A DNA stretch of 19,157 nt from Methanosarcinales archaeon (lineage in GTDB: Archaea > Halobacteriota > Methanosarcinia > Methanosarcinales > EX4572-44). Under the pieces are notes generated by a model. That model saw only the letters and a list, made by a program, of their open reading frames with translations, did no database searches and was not told the origin of the DNA. The first letter of the stretch is position 1, and each line of letters begins with the position of its first letter. The DNA is taken from the NCBI GenBank assembly GCA_004212095.1, contig RXIJ01000022.1:1-19157 (forward strand), written 5' to 3'. Position numbers and translations under genes: made by a program. Shown one piece after another: positions 13,739 through 19,157 of this stretch.

Positions 13739-15106
13739 TTATTTTAAATATCCATCGTTTTTTAACAGTTTTAACAGATTCAAAACAGAAAATCCTGCAC
13801 GTGTTAAACCCATACTCCGCCTATCAGTATCAGTTCCAACAATGTATAAATTCTTAACAGGTGTTCTGTTCTCTGCAATATAACCATTGATCGTCACCGA
13901 TGCCTTTTCAGGTGTTGCTATCTGATAATGTTCCATTTCTATGGACTGCTCAACCCGTGGCACAGCTTCAACGATCGTATCCATCGCCATTCGTTTTTCA
14001 GACTCGATCGTTTTAGTCTCATCAACAACAAACGTGAAACCAACGAGTTGCTTGCCCTTTGGTGCAAGACCATCAGTGTAGTTACTGATCGGCATCGCCC
14101 AGTATGCGTGCTTCTGAAACCATATTTCAGAGCCAATATAATTAAATTCAGGCATCTCATGCGACAAACCGAGCCACACTGTTAAACTCTTGGTCTGGGT
14201 GATACGTCCGAGATTGGAAACGTACTGCTTTGGCAGCTCATTTACAAGAAGCGGCAGTTGCTTTGCAAAACCAGAATATACAACCACATCACATGTAAAC
14301 GATTCATCATCAGTTTCAACACCCATAACAACCCCACCAGATGACAGGATTTTATTAACACGCTGGTTTGTTCGAATTTCAACGTTTTTGGGCATGGAAT
14401 AAATAACCGCGTTTAAAAAGGATTTTAATCCCCCTCTCACGTACGCTTGCGACTTGGAAACCTTGTTTGTTGCAAGGCGACTTAATCTGGTAATACGGCT
14501 TGTAAACTGTTCAGTCAGTGTTGAGTAATTTGCATCTTCTTTTATCTCATCATCAACAAAATTGCTGCCTGCAAGCACGCGGTGAACCGATGTTTCTCCC
14601 ATGTTTCTACCTGTCAAAAAATAACATATTGCATCTGCAAATTCAATCGACCTGACGGATAAATTCCCTGGCAGAAAATCGTAGACTGATTGTAGAGAAG
14701 TATCAACTCCAAAGCTTGTGAGTGTCAGTGCTTTGGTAATAGCCTGCGATATCATAATTCTATCACGTCGCGGCAGCACATCAAAACCAACAAACTCTGC
14801 AATAGTGGATGGGATCTTTGTAATGCCTTTTGAAGTGCGCACAAAATACGTGCCATAGGTTAAAAAAACCGGCGTATAATCAAGGTACTCGTTGATAATC
14901 TGTCGAAGCGGTCCCTGGGTGAGCCCTGTAATGGCGTGAGGTCCTGTATCCACCTGAAAACCATCAACCATATAACTATTACAATTACCACCAAGAAGAC
15001 TTTGCTCTTCGACTACCAGCACCCGTTTTCCATGTTTCCCAATGGCAAGAGCAGTCATCAATCCACTGATGCCGCCACCAACAACTATCACATCATATCT
15101 GTTCAT
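13739..15106 (-). CDS. NAD(P)/FAD-dependent oxidoreductase, phytoene desaturase/carotenoid-type
   Basis: 455 aa from ATG 15106. The N-terminal dinucleotide fold is immediate, MNRYDVIVVGGGISGL, with the GxGxxG and a second ADP-binding acidic pair VVEEQ. GGNCNSY and DTGPHAITG follow, as in phytoene desaturases and amine-oxidase-type flavoproteins (COG1233). The C-terminal FAD-binding end is VKNLYIVGTDTDRRSMGLTRAGFSVLNLL. The frame stays open upstream to 15241, but that part encodes palindromic repeats and precedes the natural domain start, so I exclude it. Likely acts on isoprenoid lipids or quinone-like side chains (for example geranylgeranyl reductase-like chemistry), but the substrate cannot be told. 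A strong TATA (15288-15298) predicts a leader of about 155 nt containing the repeats. Confidence 0.85.
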   Translation of the reverse strand: MNRYDVIVVGGGISGLMTALAIGKHGKRVLVVEEQSLLGGNCNSYMVDGFQVDTGPHAITGLTQGPLRQIINEYLDYTPVFLTYGTYFVRTSKGITKIPSTIAEFVGFDVLPRRDRIMISQAITKALTLTSFGVDTSLQSVYDFLPGNLSVRSIEFADAICYFLTGRNMGETSVHRVLAGSNFVDDEIKEDANYSTLTEQFTSRITRLSRLATNKVSKSQAYVRGGLKSFLNAVIYSMPKNVEIRTNQRVNKILSSGGVVMGVETDDESFTCDVVVYSGFAKQLPLLVNELPKQYVSNLGRITQTKSLTVWLGLSHEMPEFNYIGSEIWFQKHAYWAMPISNYTDGLAPKGKQLVGFTFVVDETKTIESEKRMAMDTIVEAVPRVEQSIEMEHYQIATPEKASVTINGYIAENRTPVKNLYIVGTDTDRRSMGLTRAGFSVLNLLKLLKNDGYLK

Positions 15107-15117
15107 ACATTTCAACC

Positions 15118-15138
15118 CTGCATAACTTCGTTGTGCAG
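15118..15138. repeat. Palindromic repeat, copy related to the one inside SepRS
   Basis: Arms CTGCATAAC and GTTGTGCAG, loop TTC, one mismatch, followed by AGATACC. The SepRS copy (17776-17796) has arms CTGCACAAC/GTTGTGCAG, loop GAA, followed by GCGATACC. On the minus strand both share GGTATC plus the palindrome, about 28 nt of similarity. Confidence 0.75.
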
Positions 15139-15156
15139 AGATACCAGTAACCTTTG

Positions 15157-15244
15157 ATTCTTGATTGCGTAAGCACTGTATAATCTCTTTGTGTAGAACC
15201 GCACACCCCGTGTGCGAAAATAATTCTTGATTGCGAAGCAATCA
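15157..15244. repeat. Direct repeats 66 nt apart with two further palindromes
   Basis: ATTCTTGATTGCG occurs at 15157-15169 and again at 15223-15235, exactly 66 nt apart. Between and within them are CGCACAC-CCC-GTGTGCG (15200-15216, 7-bp stem) and TGATTGC-GAA-GCAATCA (15228-15244, perfect 7-bp stem with the same GAA loop as the SepRS palindrome). The first direct-repeat copy has a decayed version of the second palindrome. All lie in the predicted leader of the FAD oxidoreductase gene. Confidence 0.7.
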
Positions 15245-15280
15245 CGTGTGCAAGTAACCAAGAGGTGTATAATGTCGTTC

Positions 15281-15299
15281 TCCTTAATATTATATATGC
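15281..15299 (-). promoter_or_regulatory. TATA box of the FAD oxidoreductase gene
   Basis: Minus strand reads AGCATATATAATATTAAGGA. The ATATATAAT core is the strongest TATA match between ccmB and the oxidoreductase. Transcription should begin near 15265. AAGGAG follows but has no usable start codon close by. Confidence 0.45.
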
Positions 15300-15350
15300 T
15301 TAAAGCAGATCATGGAAAAACAGGTCTTAAAACATTATAGGGTCCCACGT

Positions 15351-16031
15351 TCAATCTTCTATCACATATTCAAAGACAAGCTGTGCCACGATAAAAAATA
15401 TGACGTCGTAGATAACAAGTATTTGTATCTCTTCTGTTATGTTTGCAAATCCAACACCTGTTAGTATTTTGGATGTTGCTGTGACTGATGAGATAATTAC
15501 TGGTATTAGTACCGGGAAGATTAATACTGGCAGGAGGATTTCACGTGTTCGCGTGTTTACCGTCAGGGCTGACAATAATGTGCCAACAAACATAAACCCA
15601 AGTGTTCCGAGAAGGATTATTAGTACAAGAAGCGGTATCCCTGTGATTGTGTAATCAAATAATACGATGAACAAAGGTATTGTGAATAGTTCCATTATAA
15701 ACATTAAAACCGTGCTGGATATTACTTTGCCTTGAAACAAACTTGTCCTCTCGCATGGGCAGAGTTTCAATCCATCGAGGCAGCCTTCTTCCTTTTCGCC
15801 TGCAAAAGAACGTGAAAGACCGAGCATGCCTGCGAAGAGAAATGAGATCCACAAAATACCTGGGGCAACCATCGTAATAAGATCCTGGTCTGTAAGAAAA
15901 TCAGCAAAGGAGAAGCTAAAGATGATTATTACCAGCAAGGAAAAGATAATCATGGAGTTTAGCATTTGTTTTGTGCGAAACTCTGTTTTAAGATCCTTGT
16001 ATGCAATATACAGGGCATGATTCACAATCAT
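15351..16031 (-). CDS. ccmB: CcmB-like haem exporter permease
   Basis: 226 aa integral membrane protein with about six hydrophobic segments (residues ~26-44, 55-75, 103-125, 132-158, 168-186, 205-222). The CcmB hallmark is present: GILWISFLFAGMLGLSRSFAGE, then LDGLKLCPCERTSLFQGKVISS. CcmB works with CcmA in cytochrome c maturation, moving haem or haem-handling energy across the membrane. The start overlaps the ccmA stop by ATGA. CcmC, CcmE and CcmF are not in the window, so the pair is either split from the rest or works alone. Supports a lineage with c-type cytochromes. Confidence 0.85.
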   Translation of the reverse strand: MIVNHALYIAYKDLKTEFRTKQMLNSMIIFSLLVIIIFSFSFADFLTDQDLITMVAPGILWISFLFAGMLGLSRSFAGEKEEGCLDGLKLCPCERTSLFQGKVISSTVLMFIMELFTIPLFIVLFDYTITGIPLLVLIILLGTLGFMFVGTLLSALTVNTRTREILLPVLIFPVLIPVIISSVTATSKILTGVGFANITEEIQILVIYDVIFFIVAQLVFEYVIED

Positions 16032-16741
16032 TGCTCTCCTGTTACCAGATGTTCATACACACCGCGATACTCTTCAATGCTGCTGATTTTATCACGCGTA
16101 ACCTCGTTAACGAAGCTTCCATTGTTTAAAATAAATGCTCTGTTACAGAGCTCGAGTCCGCGTTCAATATCATGCGAAATCATAATCCGCGTGATGTGTT
16201 CCGTACCAAGCTGCTGCATGATTTTATCAAAGATTGCAGATGCGTGCTGATCCAAACCTGTATATGGTTCATCTAATAATAATATTACCGGATTGTGAAG
16301 AATTGCACGTGCAATGGATAGCCGTTGTTTCATGCCGCGGGAAAACGTGCCAACACGGTGGTTTCTACGATGGGCTAAACCGACACGCGAGATAACATCG
16401 CGAATGCGCTCTTCTATGCACTCTATCTCATACATTTGCCCATAAAACCTGAGGTTCTCAACAGCAGTGAGTTCATGGTATAAATATGTGTCATGTGATA
16501 TTACGCCGATAGATCGACGTACATCAATAGGTTTTTCACGTACATCAAAACCATTAACAACCACATCACCACTGGTTGGGGATACCAGTGTAGCCAATAT
16601 CTTTATCAGCGTGGTTTTACCTGCACCATTCGGACCAAAAATGGTGACAAATTCACCTTTTTCAACCTCAAGATTGATGTCCTGCAGCACCCTGAAATTT
16701 CCAAAGGATTTATACAATTCTTCAATTGATATCAATGCCAT
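16028..16741 (-). CDS. ccmA: CcmA-like ABC transporter ATPase (cytochrome c maturation)
   Basis: 237 aa. Walker A GPNGAGKT at 36-43, signature FSRGMKQR at 133-140, Walker B ILLLDEP at 153-159, and switch His in MISHD. The FSRGM form instead of LSGG is typical of CcmA and ABC-2-type exporters. Immediately upstream of and ATGA-overlapping the CcmB gene, so the two form one ABC exporter. AAAGGTTGA precedes the ATG at 16741, and a TATA-like ATTATAAT lies near 16777-16785. The call rests on both subunits together; alone, the ATPase could be any drug or lipid exporter. Confidence 0.85.
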   Translation of the reverse strand: MALISIEELYKSFGNFRVLQDINLEVEKGEFVTIFGPNGAGKTTLIKILATLVSPTSGDVVVNGFDVREKPIDVRRSIGVISHDTYLYHELTAVENLRFYGQMYEIECIEERIRDVISRVGLAHRRNHRVGTFSRGMKQRLSIARAILHNPVILLLDEPYTGLDQHASAIFDKIMQQLGTEHITRIMISHDIERGLELCNRAFILNNGSFVNEVTRDKISSIEEYRGVYEHLVTGEQ

Positions 16742-16894
16742 AACAAATTCAACCTTTCCTACAAAAACACAAAGGATGATTATAATTGTTTTGTCGTATT
16801 TTAGTTTGTCACATCACTTGGTTTTGCAGTTAAAATCAGCCTCAACACCAGAGGACGTGCCAGTTTCCTAAACTTCAGATGCCATCATCCAATC

Positions 16895-17440
16895 TTATCT
16901 GCTGTACCACTCAGCAAATTCTTGCAGTGCTTTTGCGCGGTGTGAAATGGTATTTTTTTCTTCTATTGTTATTTCCGCAAGTGTTTTGTTGTTTATTTTG
17001 AAGATCGGATCAAAGCCAAAACCGTGTGTGCCACGCTCGTTGTGTGTGATTGTGCCTTTGATCAGTCCTGTAAAAGTTATTGCCTCTTCATCTGGTTTGC
17101 AGTAACATATTACTGATTTTACGATTGCACGCCTGTTTTTTTCGTTTTCCATCAGTTTCAGTATGCGTTTGTTTCCAAGTGTGTACTGCACGTATGCTGA
17201 ATACGGTCCTGGAAAACCGTTGAGTGCTTCGATAAAAATTCCCGAATCGTCCACTATTACCGGATGTTTTACATGTCTTGCTGCCCATTTGGCGCCGTAC
17301 ACTGCTATTTCTTCCAGTTCGTCTGCTTGTATTTCCGGGTATCCACAGTTGATTTGTGTAAGGGTTATGTCCTTTTTTAGAAGGATGCGTTGTGCTTCCT
17401 CTACTTTGTGTTTATTTCCTGTTGCAAAGACGATGTGCAT
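16895..17440 (-). CDS. XTP/dITP diphosphatase (RdgB/Ham1 family)
   Basis: 181 aa from ATG 17440; an in-frame ATG at 17452 adds four residues, but GGTGA placed five bases before 17440 favours the inner start. Family motifs: IVFATGNKHKVEEA at the N-terminus (nucleotide-binding SxNxxK equivalent), VDDSGIFIEALNGFPGPYSA (catalytic acidic region), and HGFGFDPIF plus SHRAKAL at the C-terminus. It removes non-canonical purine triphosphates (ITP, XTP) from the pool. It starts 21 nt after the SepRS stop, on the same strand, so the two are almost certainly one transcript. Complete. Confidence 0.93.
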   Translation of the reverse strand: MHIVFATGNKHKVEEAQRILLKKDITLTQINCGYPEIQADELEEIAVYGAKWAARHVKHPVIVDDSGIFIEALNGFPGPYSAYVQYTLGNKRILKLMENEKNRRAIVKSVICYCKPDEEAITFTGLIKGTITHNERGTHGFGFDPIFKINNKTLAEITIEEKNTISHRAKALQEFAEWYSR

Positions 17441-17461
17441 AAGTTTCACCATTTCAGTTTA

Positions 17462-19144
17462 TCAATAGTCAATTTTCATCTGCACGGTAGTGAACACTGG
17501 TCCACGTATATCGATTTTTTTGTTGTGGTTGGTAATATAACGTTGTGCTGCCAGCTGTATCTCAAGGTTTATTTCTGCCGGCGTTTTTATGATGCGTACC
17601 CGGTATGCAGTTTCATCTTTGCCGCTGCATAGTTCGTTTTCTATCTCACTTGCGGCTTTTGCAGCAAATGCATCGATGTAGCTGAGATTTGTATGAACCC
17701 ACCTTTTAGTAGCTTCCATGTTTTTGCCTGACGATACTATAGGGATGTTTCCATCGTTAACCGGTGTGTGTGGTTCTGCACAACGAAGTTGTGCAGGCGA
17801 TACCCCGAGGATGTTTCCATCGTTAACTACTATTGTATTCATCGCCGCAGGTCCGCAGAGCTTTGTTTTCTCTTCCGGTTCGATGACGTTTACAGTGATA
17901 TTTCTATTAAACAATTCTCCTTTCCATGCAGTAAATTCACACGGGCTTGGCTCGTTTTTATGCATTTTGCAGGTGCTGGTAATTGCATGTTGTATCAGAA
18001 TCCCGGCTCTGGTTTTTGGTTCACTTCGGATGCGTATCATTTTTGCAAGCTCGTGGTCGCTTATGTGCCATTCGGGCTGGTATTGCAAAAACTGGGGATA
18101 TGAGAGCGTTCTCACATCAGTTGCATTGTGGAGTATCATGGCAAGGCGTTCAACCCCAAGCCCAAGGTTCATAACAGGATAAGGTATGCTGTACTCTGCA
18201 AGAGCTGTCGGTGAATAAATACCAAAAGTGGCAATTTCAACCCAGCCGTCCGAGTACTTGGTGTTTGATCCGATAAGTTTGGGATGATATGCAAAGACCT
18301 CGATTTGAGTATCAGGAATATAGTATTTGCTTCTTTTTTCATCAGGGATAAATTTAAAGTCCTCAAAACCGAATTGTGAGAGTATTCCCTCAGCAACTGC
18401 CATTCCATCATCCACACTAACATCTTCGTCCATCATCACACAGGATGCAGAATGATACGTCATAAGCCGTGTAGCATCTTCCTGTTGTTCACGTCTAAAA
18501 CAGCGGTCAACAGAAAACAGGTGAACTGGCAGGTTTGTGTATTCCCACAGCTCTTTAAGAGTGATGAACCATGCCGATGTCATGTGGCTCCGAAGCGTCC
18601 TTCGCGTAGGTTCTGGCTTTAATTCCTTAAATTCCGGAAACACTAGTTCAATCATTGTGCCAACTGATGAATCCGAAACGCCCAACCGATGGCTAATCAC
18701 CGACACGAGATCATCCCCCTCAACCTCACCTTTTTTATAGCTATGAAGAATCTGGCGAATCTCCTCAACGCGTTTATCGTCAATATTAAGAAGTTGTTTA
18801 ATTTTTAGTACCCGCTCGTCTGAAATGCCAATATCAGGACGCGGCAAGCCGGCAAGATAAAAACACCGATCAAGTACAGCAAGAGACTCGTAACCAAACT
18901 GCTTGTGAACATCCTTTTCATCCACAATTAACGGGTTTAACACCTCATCAAAACCAAGCCTGAGATACGACTCCCTCAAACGATAAATAGTATCAAAAAT
19001 AGGGTGTAACTTCCCAAAAGAAATACTCCTGCGGGGATACTTTCTGTTTGTGTTGAGATTGGTTAGTATTTCTCTTCCTTTACCCCACAGCACATCAAAA
19101 TCAGCATGTTTCGTTTTTTTAAAATCTTCCGGGTTAAACTTCAT
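17462..19144 (-). CDS. sepS: O-phosphoserine-tRNA(Cys) ligase (SepRS)
   Basis: 560 aa, somewhat longer than the ~535-545 I expect for the family. A class II synthetase that charges tRNA(Cys) with phosphoserine, the first step of tRNA-dependent cysteine synthesis; SepCysS (11449-12636) does the second. Seen: FGKLHPIFDTIYRLRE (motif 1 region, ~43-58), SHMTSAWF and VDRCFRREQQEDATRL (motif 2, ~186-226), MNLGLGVERLAM (motif 3, 325-336), and a C-terminal anticodon-binding part with CGPAAMN at 430-436. The excess length is explained by a 22-residue in-frame insertion at about 441-462 caused by a palindromic repeat with flanking direct repeats. The ATG at 19144 is 13 nt from the window end, so the promoter is outside. 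It is followed by the XTP pyrophosphatase gene. Confidence 0.95.
   Translation of the reverse strand: MKFNPEDFKKTKHADFDVLWGKGREILTNLNTNRKYPRRSISFGKLHPIFDTIYRLRESYLRLGFDEVLNPLIVDEKDVHKQFGYESLAVLDRCFYLAGLPRPDIGISDERVLKIKQLLNIDDKRVEEIRQILHSYKKGEVEGDDLVSVISHRLGVSDSSVGTMIELVFPEFKELKPEPTRRTLRSHMTSAWFITLKELWEYTNLPVHLFSVDRCFRREQQEDATRLMTYHSASCVMMDEDVSVDDGMAVAEGILSQFGFEDFKFIPDEKRSKYYIPDTQIEVFAYHPKLIGSNTKYSDGWVEIATFGIYSPTALAEYSIPYPVMNLGLGVERLAMILHNATDVRTLSYPQFLQYQPEWHISDHELAKMIRIRSEPKTRAGILIQHAITSTCKMHKNEPSPCEFTAWKGELFNRNITVNVIEPEEKTKLCGPAAMNTIVVNDGNILGVSPAQLRCAEPHTPVNDGNIPIVSSGKNMEATKRWVHTNLSYIDAFAAKAASEIENELCSGKDETAYRVRIIKTPAEINLEIQLAAQRYITNHNKKIDIRGPVFTTVQMKIDY
17732..17827. repeat. 30-nt direct repeats, 66 nt apart, flanking a perfect palindrome inside SepRS
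   Basis: CGATAC then GGATGTTTCCATCGTTAAC occurs at 17732-17761 and again at 17798-17827, differing only in a short middle stretch. Between them lies the perfect palindrome 17776-17796, arms CTGCACAAC/GTTGTGCAG with loop GAA. The period is 66 nt, a multiple of three, so the reading frame is preserved. In the protein, VNDGNI plus VS appears twice, 22 residues apart (440-449 and 462-471). Confidence 0.85.
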
Positions 19145-19157
19145 AATACACGCGCTC

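Noticed and set aside
15107..15241. N-terminal extension of the FAD oxidoreductase
   Set aside because: It encodes palindromic repeats upstream of the natural dinucleotide-fold start MNRYDVIVVGGG; treated as leader, although translation cannot be strictly excluded.
17718..18182. 154-aa plus-strand open frame inside SepRS
   Set aside because: Antisense to a confident synthetase gene; the sequence has no family character.
1..19157. CRISPR arrays, tRNA or rRNA genes
   Set aside because: No regularly spaced repeat series with unique spacers, and no cloverleaf or rRNA signature was seen on reading; the direct repeats present occur only in pairs.

Overview
The window looks like chromosomal DNA of a euryarchaeon from the methanogen / anaerobic methane-oxidiser side of the tree. 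The evidence is a complete O-phosphoseryl-tRNA synthetase (SepRS) and Sep-tRNA:Cys-tRNA synthase (SepCysS), a pair largely confined to methanogens and relatives such as Archaeoglobus. There are also archaeal ribosomal protein S8e, the KEOPS subunit Cgi121, TATA-box promoters, and a CcmA/CcmB pair that points to a cytochrome-bearing lineage (Methanosarcinales, ANME or similar). The exact taxon cannot be fixed from the sequence alone.

Layout. (1) 1-2540 is an AT-rich accessory segment. It holds a decayed tyrosine-recombinase tail with strong inverted repeats downstream, then a two-gene overlapping module, a DUF262 (ParB/GmrSD-N-like) protein plus a MAE_28990-type HEPN protein with an RNxxxH motif, and then a structured non-coding stretch ending in a run of nine G. 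This is a candidate defence or toxin-antitoxin module. (2) 2543-2920 is a small winged-helix regulator. (3) 3048-8106 (minus strand) is a nitrate/sulfonate/taurine-type ABC transporter locus that went through tandem duplication and decay. In transcription order it reads: binding protein, permease, stub of a radical SAM gene, fragment of a third binding protein fused to a permease tail, radical SAM gene broken exactly at its Fe-S motif, second binding protein, ATPase. (4) 8258-10160 (plus) is a divergent HTH regulator, dapF (lysine/diaminopimelate) and Cgi121, tightly packed. (5) 10161-10856 is a gene-poor gap with a frameshifted IS5-family transposase remnant and the S8e promoter region. (6) 10857-12636 is S8e and then SepCysS, the latter preceded by a perfect 14-bp palindrome abutting a TATA box. 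(7) 12693-17440 (minus) is a biotin-protein ligase without a full HTH domain, a phytoene-desaturase-like FAD oxidoreductase, the ccmB-ccmA haem exporter pair, and an XTP/dITP pyrophosphatase. (8) 17462-19144 (minus) is SepRS, just upstream of the pyrophosphatase gene.

SepRS and SepCysS together supply tRNA-dependent cysteine synthesis (Ser(P)-tRNA-Cys, then Cys-tRNA-Cys).

The most unusual signals are: a small palindromic repeat lying in frame inside SepRS, flanked by 30-nt direct repeats 66 nt apart, with a related palindrome cluster (also with a 66-nt direct-repeat period) upstream of the FAD oxidoreductase gene; the reconstructable duplication and decay of the transporter/radical-SAM operon; and the DUF262-HEPN module next to recombination debris.
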